From Certhia americana (taxonomy: Eukaryota > Chordata > Aves > Passeriformes > Certhiidae): a DNA stretch of 64,000 bases. Both the position numbers and the translations under genes were made by a program. This document shows, piece by piece, positions 50,494 through 64,000 of the stretch (position 1 is its first letter; each line of letters begins with the position of its first letter). The notes beneath the pieces are model-generated. The model saw only the letters and a program-made list of their open reading frames with translations. It ran no database searches and was not told the origin of the DNA. Where the stretch lies: assembly GCA_018697195.1 (NCBI GenBank), contig CM031864.1, positions 25,058,086 through 25,122,085 on the forward strand. Direction: 5' to 3'.

Positions 50494-50892
50494 GGGCACC
50501 TGAGAGAGCTGGGAAAGGGGCTCAGCCTGGAGAAAAGGAGGCTCATGGGGGCCCTTCTGGCTCTGCACAACTCCCTGACAGGAGGGGCAGCCAGGAGGGT
50601 CAGGCTCTGCTCCCAGGGAATGGGGACAGGATGAGAGGAAATGGCCTCAAGCTGTGGCGGGAGATGTTCAGGTTGGATATTAGGAAAATTTATTCATGGA
50701 AAGGGCTGTCAAGCACTGCACAGGCTGTGCAGGGTTGTGGTGGAGTCCCCATCCCTGGAAGGATCGAAAAGCTGTGTAGATGTGGCACCTGGGGACATGG
50801 GTCAGTGGTGGCCCTGGAAGTGCTGAGGGAACAGTTGGAGTTGATCTTAGAGGTCTTTTCCAGCCTAAAAGATTCGCGGATTCCATGATCTT
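50494..50892 (+). repeat. CR1 LINE fragment, sense, about 400 bases
   Basis: GAGCTGGGAAAGGGGCTCAG, CTGGAGAAAAGGAGGCTCAT, GCTCTGCACAACTCCCTGAC, GAGTCCCCATCCCTGGAAGG and a closing GATTCGCGGATTCCATGATC show a long ordered CR1 3' region. It is the longest CR1 piece in the downstream region. Confidence 0.92.
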
Positions 50893-53800
50893 TCAGCCTG
50901 GAGTGTTGCTTACCTTGATTCAGGTTTCTGAGGGCTTTCATAATAACCTCATTCTTGGGTACTTACTGTGTCTGGGGAACAAAAAAGAGACACATTCCCA
51001 AAGCTGTCCACAAAACCCAGCGCAACTCCTGCTTTGACTTTGTCCCTAAGATGAATATGTTCCTGTTCTTTACAGGACAGAGGTTCATGTGACACCCATT
51101 CCCACCCAAGAGACATCAGCCTGGACCAAATTTAATCAACTTCTGTAGCCTAAGAAATTCATGGGTGAAGGTAAGAGCTGATGCAGAGTGAGCCATCTTA
51201 CTGTCCCTTGCAGAAAGGATGGAAATTTAAGATTTTTGTTACTCCTTTCCCTTATTGTGTCAGGGCAGCAGAGCACAAGCACCACTCATCCTTTCTTTTT
51301 TCTAGTGGATATCCAGTAGGAACTCTGACACTCCAGGGCAAGCCACTGTGAAAAATTAAAGGATGTCTTTCTTTTGACAGTGAAGATATTTATTCCATGT
51401 TCTAGACTGACGTATTACGATGTGTTAGACAAAGCAGTCCCTGCTGGTTCACCCTTTCCTCAGCATGCCCTGGCTGAAGCCCATATTTCAGAGGTGGGAA
51501 GACATTCTCTCCACAAGCTGCAAGCACAACAGAGTGGTAGGTCCAGTCAAACAAGCTCTGTAAAAGCTCTGTTGCACCACTGAGGGCTTCCTCCTGCCGT
51601 GTACCAGCTGTGCAGAAACATCTTCCTAAGAGGTACATTTTCACTTTGATTATGTTTTGGTTTAAATAGCCTTTGAGGCCTCAGTTTGCTTCCTGTAAAA
51701 TCTGAGCCAAGTATTCCTGCAGGCTCAGTTACCCCACCTACAATGAAAGAAATGTCCTAAACAGTTTCTGCATAGGATGTGAGAGTTCCCAATTTATGAA
51801 CAAACAAGGAAAAGTAAAAGAAGCTTACAAATACTCACTGGTCATATAAGCAAAATGTTTCTGTGACTTTAAACCTATTTTTATGGCCTTGAATGGCCTA
51901 ATGGGGGATTGTCTTATTAGCTCTGGTGATGGAGGATGCAGAGGATACCTTACAGGTGACTATTTTCAGCTTTTTTTGGATGCAGACATTGGTGACACAG
52001 GAATTGGAGGGCAACTTGGCTTTGAAAGAAATCTGTGTTCTTCATCTCAGCGCTTCATCACTACAAAACATACACAAGAGAGTCTTGAAAATTTGGAAAG
52101 CCAGACTTTGCCCCACTGAAGCCACTCAAGATCAGAATCAATGCTGGGGAAACCAAAGGTGATGATGTGTGCACTTTTCGTCATAAGGATGAACAAATCC
52201 CAGGGCACATGGCATCCAGGTGCAAGGGATTGTCTTAATTTCCTTGTTCACACAAGCTTCTTTCAGCTCCAAAAAGCCATCAAAGCCCCTGAGATCATGG
52301 CTGGAGCCTACACACTGAAAAGCTTTCAGCAGTGATAACGCTTGAAGAATAAACTTCCAAAGAGCAAGTGGGGAGAATGGAAATGCGACAAGATTTCCTT
52401 CTAACCCCTGATGTTATGGACAGCATTACCCTGCAATGTGTCTCATTTCTGCAGCCTCCAAGGCAGAGCTGGTGGAAGAACAGGACTGGAAACCATTTAT
52501 ATGAATTCTGAGCAGCTGCTTGGTTCAGCCACGCTTGAACCTCTCACTTATTCTTTGCAAGTCATCTGTAAACAGCCAGGGAAAGGGCTTTTGTTCTCAC
52601 AAAACATTTGGGAAGTGCCTTTGTGTGCTAAATATCCAGAATTGTGCACGTACAAAAATCTGTTTGTTCTTCCATTGACAGAACCTCCCAAACATCATTC
52701 ATAAATAGCAGCTGGCATGACTGTGTGCTTTGAGAACTGCTGAAAATGGTTTTTAATAGTTCCTATCTTCATACTTACAGAAGGAGACATACCGAAAACT
52801 AAGAGGAAATCTGTGAAATAAGGGATTTTTTTTGTCCTTTGTACAGCTGCCAGATACTATGTGCAAAAAAAAAAGCATCATTTAAGCTTCCCTGTAAAGG
52901 TAATTCAAAGTTCATCTGCTTGTGGAGGCAATTTAACAAATTCCTCAGCTAATGTCCAGATCCAGCAAGTCCCCCTATGGCTGCACCTTTCTCCATGCCT
53001 GCCAGCATTCCGGCTGAACCCAGTTTAGCAGTCTGACACAGCAGCTGTGGTGTCCATTCAGAAACCCTTGCCTGTTTTTGGAATCCAGTCATGTAGGACG
53101 TCCCCTCTGCATCGCCCGCATGCGTCACTGAAGCAACTGCCCGCTGCAATACCACTGAGACTGCCAGTGGTGCTCCCAGACCACCATTGCCACGGATCAG
53201 CTGAGTGGAGTGGTTTGAGTGATGAAAATGGGGTATAAAAACCCAGAAATGCTGCAGAACAACAACAAAAATATCAGTTTATCTACATTTGCGTCTCATT
53301 ATTCCCTGGCTAGAGCATAGATTCCCTTCTCCCCAGATTTTAGGGCATGCTGCTCCACAGCCTCATCTCTTCTCATGCAAATAAGAACTCCCTGTGCATG
53401 AATAAGCAAAGAAGTTTGTGTTTCTCTCCTGCTTTAGAGAATTCAGGCAGTCTGGAAGCAGAAGTGATGTTACTTAGGTGATGGCACAGGGCAGGAGGAA
53501 GGAATAGCAATGGCAATGGAGACGTGTCTGAAAGCTGAAGGAATACATCCAAACTACTTCACAAACACTTAAAATACTAATTAGCAAGTCAAAATGCATC
53601 AAGGACAGCAGTTATAATTAAACAAATAATTTGGCTGCTGATGCTGCCAGGTTTGTTGTGGTACAAGCAGCGCTTTTTCATGGCACCAGACAAATCTACA
53701 TTCATGTCCACCCTCACTCTCCTTCCAGTTTCCTCTAAGCCATGGGAGCAACTGTTCACTTCCAGAATTTTCCACCTTTTTATGCAAGAAGGGACAGGAG

Positions 53801-56800
53801 CAGGAGATGGGCTTGGGCTGGTATCCAGCTGGGCTCTGTCCCCGGAGGTTGTGTACCTTGAGGTGGCATCAGGATGTGGGGTCACTGCAAACAGGGAAGA
53901 TGCACTTGAGACACAAATCCTACCTGGCCCCACTGCTGCTGTGTTTCCTCAGAGGTACCAATCACTACCCTTCTGCATTTACCTTTTTCTTATGGAGGAG
54001 GTCAGCAAGGACATCACTTTGCCTTATTTCCATGCATTCGTTCAGTGGCTTCTTCTTCTAGTTTCCTTATCCCTGGGCCAGGGACACCCACAGTGCACAT
54101 CCCCAGTTGCTTTTCTTTACAGGACACCATTTGTTTGGTAATAAAATCCAGCCATTTGGCACCTCTTGTTGATGGGGTGAATCCCTCCTGTCTCCTTTAG
54201 TGTGGTGCCACCAATCCAGTTTATTTTCCCTGGTTTCCCTCTAAATGCTTCAAACAACCTCTGCCTCATCAGGTCTGATAAACTTTCCTGACGGACATCT
54301 GAACAATGAACAGTCAGTTTGCAAGAGCAGGTCCTTCCTTCTCACAAAGGTGAGGAAATGTGCAGGACACGTGCTGCCCTTGAGGCATCCCTGGCACCTG
54401 CGCAATGGGAAAAAATCCAGAATTTCTTTAATTGAGGGAACTCATGGGGATTTGATGGTGGCATTTCGACAACCAAACTTGCAGTAGCTACCTGGCTCCA
54501 GGAGATGTTGCTGTGCTTTCAGCTAAAGGCCTGGAGGAGAAGCATACAGAGCATGGGGATTGCAAATAGTTAGGGGAAACATTCCAAGTGCTCTTGGAGC
54601 AAGTACAGTTGGGGACTGTGACAGCATGAGTAAAAGCTGTGTTTGGGGCAGTTCTGCACTTCCCAGGCTGCCGAGTGGAGATGAAGAAAGCAGCTAGTAT
54701 AAAGCAGATGGGTGCTAGCATCAAGGGTTGGGTCCCTGTTTCTGAGCTTCTTTTACACCTCAGATAGTTGCTGCTTTTCCATACTCACTGGTCTGATGAC
54801 ATGCAGGAGGCAGGTCCCTGCCTTAAATAAAAAAATCCAGTTCTTCCCAGTTGCCTTATGACCTACAGCAGGAAAATGTCCCACTGCATGGCCAGTTAAG
54901 CACAACTCTCTAGAGAACAAAACAACAAAAGATGTAAACACTTCATCTAAGCATTTAGACAAGAGTCTACATCTTATGATTGCACCAAGGCTGTGAGCAA
55001 AGTCGCCACGAGGGCTGGAGAAAGGCCAGGGCTCAAGTCAGAAAGGATCTGACTGAAGGAAGCATTGGCGTGCCCAGAAGTCCTGGTTTAACTGGGTCTG
55101 TCCTGCCAGCAGGATTAGTCAGTGTGGTGCCCTGGGGTTTGCTCGGGGCAGGGGCTTTGTGCTGTCTCCTGTCAGCCCCTGCCAGGACACAGCCACAGGG
55201 ATAATCTCATTCCCAGTGCCCACAGCAGCCAGGACAGACATCTCTTTGCAGGGCCACTCCTGGGCTTGTGATCACCCTGTAGGACCCAGCCTGGGGGGGC
55301 TGTGCTTGTTTGCAAAGAGCAGCCATCCTACAAGCAGAAATAAGGACAGTCAGGGAGAACAGAAGCACTAAGATTGTGTTTGCTCCCTATGTGCACAGGA
55401 GGAACTGCAATGTGGCGTTGTCAGTACCCACACAGACCTCATGGCCGGGGTGTGCTGACAGCCCACCTCAGCTCTGCTGGCAGCCAGGAGCACTGTGGTG
55501 ACCTGTTAGCTGGTGGCTCACCCTGCTGTGTCCTCCCCATCCACCATCCTCCCAAGAGGGTGAAGAACATCCCTGCAGGTCTCTCAGAAGTGAGGGGAAC
55601 CTCAGAGGTTGGCACTGCTGCAAGCACTGTCTCCAACCCAGACACAGGGTAGAACCATTTCCCTGAACTATGGCTTCATCCAAACAGGAGCCATGGAAGC
55701 CAAAATCCCTGTGAGAGCAATGAAAAGAGTGTTTGGGGTAATTACACTCCTCTATTTGAGTTGTGCTCCCTGCCCCAAGGAAATTGCCATCTCATCGGGG
55801 ACAAACACAGATGTTACAGCAAAAACTAAGAGATGATGAGAACAGACAGGGACACAAGGGCTGCTCAGAGGGTTGAGTCAGCATCCATTTGCCTGCAGCG
55901 CAGGGGATAGGAATGCTGAAATAGCTCTTTGTAAGGCCAGCAGCACTCCAATGCCTAATCCCTGTAAAACTCCACTTCATCTGCACTGTTCCCAGGTGAG
56001 TGCATCCATGCAGGGATTTCCCAGGTGGAGAGGGATCCAGGCTGTGTGGGTCCTATTCATCCACCTGCTTGTGTGCAGAGTTATGCACGTGTCTGGGGCT
56101 GTGCACACACAGCCAAGTACCTGAGGAACACATCGAATGCTGTTATTCTTAGAAAGGCTCTGAGTGTAACTACTAATGACAAAAAGCCAATAGTGTCTAG
56201 ACACAAGTCTGGTAACAGAAGTTCTTTGTCATGCTCAAGACTGCTGTGGAGGGGATGAGATGCATCAGGAGCACAAGATGCTGCTTTGGGCCCATGTAAT
56301 TCCTTACTGCAGACGGGAGACAGTGCCTAAAGAATTCAGGGCACCTCCATGCTTTGCACAGAGCTTTGATCCCCAGATGGAAAGCGCTCCTTGAAATGGA
56401 GCCTTGCTGCTGCTGCCTCCCTGTCCTTTAACCTTCTTATTGTTTACTAACAATATGTCCAAAATAGACTACAAATACAACTAGGATATGTCAGAAGGAA
56501 TGGAGAGGAGGGCAAAAATGTGCTGGTTTTTATGTATTCTGGTTTTCTGACTGAAGGCAACTGTGGGCACAAGGGATTGGATGCTGAGCAGCATAGGGAC
56601 CTGAAATCTCCATTTGCTGTCACTTCTGCCCACTTCTGTCTTCACCTTGGGACATGGACTGGTGCAGGAGGAGCAGTAGGCTCCAGAAGCATGGCATGAG
56701 AAGGATTAATGGAGATATATCCTTTGTGGTGATCTCTGTTGGCAAACTCTGAAATATCAACTAGAAAAGCACATCATGGAGGTAGTGGTGGGCAAACACT

Positions 56801-56997
56801 GGGTCAGCCACAACTGCCAGCCTTGAGCAGCTAGGGGGCAGGTGGGTATCTGGCTTGGGGAATTAATTTGAAAAGTATTTGCATTAGGTGAAGTGTATCA
56901 AGACTTCAAAACTGCCTCAAGGATGCAGCAGAATTGCAGCTGGGGCTCCAGAGGCTCCCAGTCTGTCCTAGACCAATTAGCTCTACTGAAACAGCTC

Positions 56998-57102
56998 TGA
57001 GCAACCTGATCTAGTGAAAAGTGTCCCTGCCCGTGGCAGGGGGTTGGAATTAAATGATCTTTAAGGTCCCTTCCAAGCCAAGCCATTGCAGGATTCTATG
57101 AA
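56998..57102 (+). repeat. CR1 3' end remnant, sense
   Basis: GAGCAACCTGATCTAGTGAA, GTGTCCCTGCCCGTGGCAGG, then TTTAAGGTCCCTTCCAAGCC and GCAGGATTCTATGAA: a clear CR1 terminus. Confidence 0.9.
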
Positions 57103-58479
57103 ATAGGGCCATTGCAGGGACTGTCTGATCTTTAGTGATGCTGAGGTCTGAGCTTGCACTAAATATTGTTTTTCCAAGCAGCACATGAGAGAGCAGAAGC
57201 CCCAGGATCACCCCACAAGGCATCTTTTTTCCCTTGTCCACGGAAAAATGAAGCTGATCCATGCAAAAACCTGTGTGGGTTTCCAGGTGTGGCTATCCTG
57301 GCACCACTGACAGGCAGCAAAGGTCTGAGGCAGAGCTGAGTTTACATCATGACATTTAACATGCGTGGCAAAACCAGAAGTTGAGCATCAGCTGTTAAGA
57401 TTAGATCCCGACGTCAAAGAGTTTGGAATTAGAAGCACTGGCAAAAGGGAAAGCAGCTCTACCTCACAACAAGCTCCTGTTTCATTCTTGAGATGCTCTA
57501 ATTGCTACTATTTTTAATTGCATATTTATAACACAGGCTATTTCTCTCCCTTTAACAAGACAGGAGTGAACTCAGTTTATAATATTTCTATATCTTTTCA
57601 TGAAAGTGTTGAAGTAACTGCCTGCTCATTTTTACTTTTTTAGGGATGCAGAGAAAGGGAATTGATAAATGCCAAAGGAATGAAAGGCAGGAGTTTCTTC
57701 CCAGCTGGGAGATTTCAGTATGGGCAAGGGAAGCAGCCCAGGAAAAGGGGGAAAGGGAATCCAGGTCAGATGCATGTGAACCCATGACCACTTTTCCAAA
57801 ACAGGCTCCACCTGGCAGGAGAGTTCAGTGGGGAACTGTGGCCTTTGACAGAATTGATGAAACATCTTCAGAGCAACTTGGGTTTAAAAAAATCCTGGAG
57901 CTCCCAAGTCAGGGTGTTGGTGAGAAGGCTGGGACCAGTTTTCCTGCACTTGGAAGTTCAAGTAGGAAGGCATGGCAAGAGAGGTGGTTATTGCCTCTTT
58001 CAGACTCGCAGTAGCCCTCTGCTGCTAGTCCAGATGTTCACCTCCCAGATGTTCACATCCCAACCTTCAGGGTGGATAAGCTGAGGGGAAGAAAGCAAGG
58101 CAGGAAGAAGCACTCTCCATCTCATAACTCTTAGTAAATGCAACAGTAATGAAAAGGAATGAGGAAAAACACCCCAAACTAATATTTTAGCTTCCAAATT
58201 TTAATTTTCTTCAACTAAAAATACAGATAATTAAAGTTTTCACCGTTTCTGCAAACAGTTGTAAATTTTGTTGAATCTTTTAAAACTGACCTGTTACACT
58301 AGAGATGCCCAGTTACATTCAGGAGAGCTGGCAGACAGACAAGGAAGAAACCTATTTGAAAGGATGCCTTAGGGGTAAAACACATTCTGGGGGTGGCCTT
58401 TTTTGGGAATTGGCTAAGGCAGGTGGTTAAAATACCCAGTGTGACCTGTAGAGTGGTAAAGCAAATGCATAAATGTGTT

Positions 58480-58640
58480 TGGGATTATTTGGAGTGTTTT
58501 TTGTGTGTTTGGGGGATTTTGTGTCTGTGGTTTTTTTGGTTTTGGGGTTTTGTGTGTGTCTGTGGTTTTGTTTGTTTGTTTCTTTGTGATTTTTTTGGGG
58601 TGTGGGGTTTTTTGGTTGGTTTGGTGTCTTTTTAATGCCT
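58480..58640. repeat. T/G-rich low-complexity tract
   Basis: About 160 bases of almost only T and G on the plus strand, in irregular TTTG, GTGTG and GGGG units. It produces a spurious cysteine/phenylalanine-rich open frame. No unit length is regular. Confidence 0.85.
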
Positions 58641-59089
58641 TATAGGATCAGCACTCAAGGAAATAAACCTCAGAGGGGCTATTTGGCTACTGTAGAGCAA
58701 TGCAAAAAGTTTATCTAAGCCTGAAAATCAAGGAATAGCTCCAATGGGAAGTCCTGGATGACATGATAGTGGGCTCACTGCTCATCCTTCCCAAACCACT
58801 TTCTTTAAAGTCAGATGCCTCCAGTCACCCTTCTTCCCAAAGCAGGAGAAGGACAGGGCCTGGGGGAACCCCTGAGTAACCCCCCTTGTAAGATCTTCCA
58901 GACAGAGCACAAACCACTGAGCACTGCTCTGACCCAATGATCCTGGCAGTTTTCCCATAGTTTTAGTTGTGCACCCATCCAGGCAGACACACCCCAAAAT
59001 AGATACAAGAAAATTGAGGGACACTGCAGCAAAACCTGGCTAAAGACAAGGCAAGTGGCACCCACTGCTTTCCCTCATCCACAGATTCA

Positions 59090-59180
59090 GTCACAGAATA
59101 TCCAGAGCTGGAAGGGACCCACAAGGATCATCGAAGTCCATCTCCTGGCCCTGCATTCTCCCTGAGCAGTGGGCAGCCTG
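59090..59180 (-). repeat. CR1 3' end remnant, antisense
   Basis: TCACAGAATATCCAGAGCTG, then GAAGGGACCCACAAGGATCA and TCTCCTGGCCCTGCATTCTC match the reversed end of the CR1 type also seen at 37036. Confidence 0.88.
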
Positions 59181-59584
59181 GGAGCGAAGAGAAAAGTACT
59201 TTTAGGTTGTAATTCGGGCTGTCAAGAACAGCTACAGAAGCTCCCAGCCACAGGAGCCACTTGGAAGTTACAAAGAGCAAATGAACTTCAGGGTAACAAA
59301 AGATGAACAACAACAGAAAGTGCCCCAAGATACAACAAATCCTACAAGCTAACAACAAAACCCAAAGAAAACCTCACCCCCAGAAAAGCCTGCCCATATA
59401 AATAATTCACCAACGGTCAAAATAACAAAACAGGGAACCACCTACTTCCCCAGACTCCAGTCAGAAAGAATGACCACAAAGTCAACAGCCATCCAAACAA
59501 ACAGCACAAAGCCAGGAGCAATGACCCCCTCCTTCCCCAACCTGCTGAAAAGACCCACAGCAGTAATGTTCCCTGCTGAAAAGC

Positions 59585-59652
59585 TATCCAGAAAAAAAAA
59601 ATTAAAAAAAAGAACAAAAAAGAAGAACAAAATAAAGACAGAAACCAAACAA
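59585..59652. repeat. A-rich low-complexity tract
   Basis: A-runs broken by single T, G and C. Preceding sequence from about 59340 is also A/C-rich. No retroposon body is recognised beside it. Confidence 0.8.
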
Positions 59653-61690
59653 TAGTTTGTTGGTTTCTTGGAAATATTTATGAACAATATTCAGAGGAAA
59701 TGTTCTCAACGGGAAGTCATGTAACCAAGTACAGAACCCAGGTAGAGATTGGGAAAACAGATGGATCTTGCTCTCCAGAGGGGATTTCTAATGCCTAACA
59801 AGTCCAAAGCCATCCACTCATTCCTACCACACGTATACATCAAGGCTCTGACAAAGAACAACCTCGTACCTTAGTTACTGTCTCTCCTGATGAGACACTT
59901 CAGCCGGCAAAGCTTTGAATTATCAACTTGAGAGCTGACTGATGCCACTAGAGTCATCCAGTTTTCCAATCCATTTCCATTTTCCAGCTGAAAATTTCAA
60001 ATGTTCTTTAACTAAATACCCATAGGATGATTTGCTGTTAATGGTCCTTGCAAGAGAGAATTTTGGACCAGAGGAGATCATTTTTGCACAGAAAGTAACA
60101 GACCACAAGACAGGTATTGATAAGTTTGAATAAAATAACACAATAATGATGAATTCTGGTCCATTGGAAGATATCTTTGTCATTTAGCATCCATTTGAAG
60201 AAAATGTAATTTAGCACTGAGTTCATATGATGATATTAATATTGTGTTGCTTTAATGTTTTGTTTTACCACAGGTAGGAAATAATTATTCAGAGGATACC
60301 ACATTAGAGGACCTCTTCATAAAATCCACCTTCCCTGTTCCTAATAAATACAGACATTAAAAAACCTCACTGGAAGCTTCTGAACAAACAGGGCCCTTAC
60401 TCCAAATGTCTACAGGAGAAATAATAAATGAACAAATTCCACCAGGAATAAAATATCAGCATCAGCCTCAATGGCTTGCTTGAAGCTTCTGTTGACACTC
60501 ACATGGCTTCCCATGTATTGGTAAGCAGTGGTTCTCCCAGCCACAGAAGACAATTTATTTGGAGGTCTAATTGGCATCTTTAGCACTTGTAATTGTCTCT
60601 TTCCCCCGAATTTTGGCAGATGAGGTGATGAGTGGCCACCCCCTGTTCGCACCCCCCTGGGGCTGTGCAGGTGAGACCCCCAGTGTGGTTTCACACCCTA
60701 CTGGTGCAGGACAGCATTCCACTGGACAAACATGGGCTGAGCTCTTCCTGCAGGGATCTGTGCCCTCCTGAGTGTCTTCAATTGCTGTGCCAGCAAAGCC
60801 CCAGTAATGAATGCTCAGCATCTGAGGGTGTCCTCCTGCCTTCGCTCGCAGCAAATACGGGGAACAACTCTTTTGGTAACTCCATTGAAAACCCTTTGCT
60901 GGTTTTCCTTAAAATTTAGCTTCAGACTGGCCTCATCAGGACTGGGGTTTTTGTCCCCTCAGTGTCCCCCTGTGAGCAGAGCTGTGTTATTGTGGGTCTT
61001 GGGACACGTTCTATTTCCCCAAGTGAGAGATCTGCTTACAGGACACCCCAGCTCATGTGACATGGGTTTGGAGACTTGTTTACAGTGAGCAAAACCAGCG
61101 GCCTGGGCAGACCTGTTGGGACATTTATAATTGTGTCACCCTGTCCAAGACCAGGACAGGCTGTCCTCTGCCCTTCCCAGCCTTTACTCACATCCTTAAT
61201 TGGAGGGTGATATCACTGCTTTGCCCTACTCTTCTTTAGGAAAAGAATGGCATGCTTGCATCTGTCACAAATGCACTGAGGCAAATGTACTGATTGTCAC
61301 AAGAAATATTTGATTTGGGACTTTCGGCCCCAAGAAAGTCACATGATCTCCAAGGAAATTTAAATAAATTCCAGGCAAGTCTCCATGCACCCCCATATGC
61401 AGGCAGCCAGTACTCATCAATCTTAGGAGCCATTTAAAAGTCCTGCAAAGATAAAAATCTGAATTTATGAATATTTTAAATATGCTGTACTTTTGATATT
61501 CTGCAATAAGTTTCCAAGAAACATTCCCACTATGTTAATAATCCTTTATCTCTGAGTAATTCTCATTTTTCATTCACAAGTTACAGTACTATTGAGTCTC
61601 TTACAGTGCATTTTTCTTGTGTTCCCCAAGCGTTTAAGCCAAGGAAGAAAGGAAGGTTAAAAGAAACTAAGCAACTTGCTGAAAGTCCCT

Positions 61691-61711
61691 AAAAAAAAAA
61701 AAAAAAAAAAA
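61691..61711. repeat. Poly(A) run of 21
   Basis: Twenty-one A in a row on the plus strand after GAAAGTCCCT. No recognisable retroposed gene lies upstream. Confidence 0.95.
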
Positions 61712-64000
61712 GAGGCAAGAAAAGCCAGGTATCTCCACACTGGCTCAGCACTCTTATAAACAGATTAATTTTACTGTCCTTCAAAGGTCAAAACCAAAAA
61801 GAGATTGCAAGCAGACAATAAAAATATACGTACCCAGAAAACTTTGCACACCAAACCTAGAGTATTTAAACTATTTAAAACTATTTAAAAAGCCTGAATG
61901 AAAGCACTCTCACTTGTTGACCATCAGAGCTCAGAGACTTTGTGTTTTAGGAAACACAGATCCCTTCTAGGTGCCCTCACAAGACTTGGTGTTGTACAAG
62001 TGCTGAGAGAAAAAAACCTCACCCTCCTCTTCAGTAGTACCAAAATTATTCTTTTTGGCAAATTGCATAAAAGCCAGATGCTCGAGTAGGGAGTCTCAGG
62101 CACCAGAGTCAAACCTTGGCCAGATGGGCCACCAGAAATAAGCACGGAACCTCAGCACCTCTGAAGCCTTCCAAAGGATTTCCATCTTCTTGAAGAGTTT
62201 GTTTTCCTTAAGAAATAAGAAGTTTGACTCCTTTGCTAAGGTAAAATAAACCAATAAAAACTCCCCAAACCCCAGAGAACAAAAGCCAAAACCTGCCATT
62301 GAGTCAGAAATCTCCTGTAACTGTGCGGGAGAGAGCCCAAGGGTCAACACATCCCTGCTTACCCTGAAGGCCAATACCTGAGGGCACCTGTAAAGCAGCA
62401 GAGGAGCAGAGGGCATGAGGAAAAGCAAAGCACTTTAAAGACTCAACAGTCAATGACTCAGCCTGCTGTGACATGGCAGAGCCAAATTCTCTGATATCCA
62501 GCAGTCCAACCTCCACAGCACCAAATGAGAGCTGGGAGAGCTCTCATCCCAGATGGTACACTCAAATGTGCCCTCCACAATCTTCTGAGTTGTCTAAAAG
62601 CTCATGCAATTTTATTCTATGCCTTTTCACACTTTAGGACATGCTAACAGAGTATCCATTATTTTACCTCCCTTCCATGTCCTTTCTTTGTCTTCCCTGA
62701 CAGAATGGGAACACCTCCCATGCCAGGGAGCATTTCCAGCCACGTTGAACACCCACACTCAGCAGCAATGGGAGGCCACTGCACAAAGTCAGTACAGCTG
62801 CTTGAGTCAGAGCTTGGCTTTCTAGATGAAAGCTTCCCACAGGCTCTAATTCTACTCTCCTTGGCCCAGCTCCTTAGAACCTCACAGCCCAGCAAGGCTC
62901 AATCCTCCCCAAATCTTCATGAATTTGTGAGAGGAGGAACCTGCCACCACTGTGAGATTGAAAAAGCCCTGGGTTGCAACACTCAAGGCAGCTCTGAACG
63001 AGGTGGCACAGCTGATCCTCACAGCCTGGTTCTCTTCTTAAAGCTGTTTCAGCACTGAGGAATAGCACAGCTGAATGCTGGGAAGCTTTCCCTCTGTGAG
63101 AAGGTAAAGGCATCTCCTGGTCTTTGACAACATGACTGTGGCACTGGGTGTTTCAGGTCACTTGGTACAGAGGTTTAGCTAAAACTCAGTTTATCAGTCA
63201 GCTGCCTCCATCTCACCAGGTTCCCCTGGCAGGGACATGCTCCAGGAAGGGACATTCAGTTTGGATGGATAAACAGTAACGGTTGCCAGCAGGAGAGATT
63301 AACTGCTGAGGTGAAAAGGCTGTCAGCAGAGCTGTGCTGAATGTTTTCCATGCAACCTGAACCTCAGACACTGCCTTACAAGCCCAGGTGAGCACAGGAG
63401 AAAACACAGCCCAGTTTGGTTTGGAGATGCACCATTTCCTCACAAACAGGGACTTGGTTTCGAGATCAGTTTTGAAATAAAATGCTCAACAGCAAGTGAG
63501 ATTCATGTTAAAACAGGCAAAGTGTTGGATAGTTAAATGCAGCTGTGTCAGCTGATGAACTCAATCGAACATTGCATCTAGACAAGGGCTGCATACCTTC
63601 TTCAGAAACCACTTTGCAACCCCAGAGTTTCCACAAATAAGGACATATATGGGCAGCATTTCACAGAAATGGATGACTTTTGAAAGACTACTTTTGCTTA
63701 TGTTGTCTTCCAAGGGGGAAGGACACAAACTGGATAGTGGTTGGTTTCTGTTATGAAACTTTGCTACATCTGAAGTTTTGAGTCCTCTTTGTGTACTGGC
63801 TTCTCCCTACGGCAGCTGATCCAACACCTCAACATCTGAGCAAAACACCGTCCCTGGGTGCTTGCTCTACTCGCCACCACTCTCCTGGCAGAGCAACAGG
63901 ATCAGTCCAAGGAGTCAGATTTGGGAACTGGAGGAGGGAAGAGTGAATGGGAACAGATGCAGCATAATTCACATGGCTAAAATGTACCCGTAACTTTCCC

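Larger units (their letters stand above)
50893..64000. other. Intergenic sequence to the right edge
   Basis: CR1 remnants at 56998 and 59090 and low-complexity tracts at 58480, 59585 and 61691 are the only named content. The longest open frame (53641-54141, 166 codons) has no recognised domain, no supporting splice signals and ordinary composition, so it is not called as a gene. Confidence 0.6.

Noticed and set aside
53641..54141. 166-codon open frame, possible gene
   Set aside because: No recognised domain, no family resemblance, no splice or promoter support. In a 64-kb window with about 200 open frames, one of this length is expected by chance.
33226..64000. C1orf21 or EDEM3 exons, the next genes in amniote order
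   Set aside because: No matching peptide was seen in the open frames or by eye. They probably lie beyond the right edge.
1..64000. CRISPR array, prophage, operon or other novel system
   Set aside because: The window is avian nuclear DNA with two known genes. No regularly spaced repeats, gene cassette or unexplained coding cluster was seen.

Overview
This is a piece of a vertebrate nuclear genome, almost certainly a bird and probably a passerine or other neoavian. The evidence is dispersed, 5'-truncated CR1-type LINE fragments in both orientations, small GT-AG introns, low gene density, and the conserved gene pair COLGALT2/TSEN15, which are neighbours in divergent orientation on human chromosome 1q25. 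No bacterial-type operon, CRISPR array, tRNA or rRNA gene was found.

Layout. (1) Positions 1-11663 are read as the 5' part of COLGALT2 intron 1 (minus strand); they hold old CR1 fragments, simple repeats and one perfect 34-bp tandem duplication. (2) Positions 11664-11920 are COLGALT2 coding exon 1 (minus strand), inside a CpG island that runs to about 12340 and contains a very C-rich tract. (3) Positions 12340-20945 are the spacer between the two genes. It contains a 485-base N gap (15667-16151). Directly after the gap comes an insertion-rich, noisy second copy of the sequence that precedes it: 16152-19950 repeats 12271-15666. I read this as an assembly artefact, a gap filled with unpolished long-read sequence, and not as a biological duplication. 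(4) Positions 20945-21330 are the TSEN15 CpG island and first exon. TSEN15 then runs on the plus strand in four coding exons (21092-21247, 21865-21946, 23280-23415, 32719-32923), with poly(A) signals at 33132 and 33199. The joined reading frame is open and gives a 192-residue protein. (5) Positions 33226-64000 show no gene I can support. This stretch holds many CR1 fragments, homopolymers and low-complexity tracts. It fits the large intergenic space after TSEN15 in other amniotes, where C1orf21 and EDEM3 lie further on.

The two genes have unrelated jobs. COLGALT2 adds galactose to hydroxylysine of collagen in the ER. TSEN15 is a structural subunit of the tRNA-splicing endonuclease in the nucleus. 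They share only a divergent arrangement. The apparent distance between their start codons (about 9.2 kb) falls to about 4.9 kb once the false duplicate and gap are discounted.

I found no undescribed biological system. The most useful observations are the false duplication, the unpolished TSEN15 upstream region, the basic C-terminal tail of this TSEN15 and the proline/glutamate-rich N-terminus of this COLGALT2.
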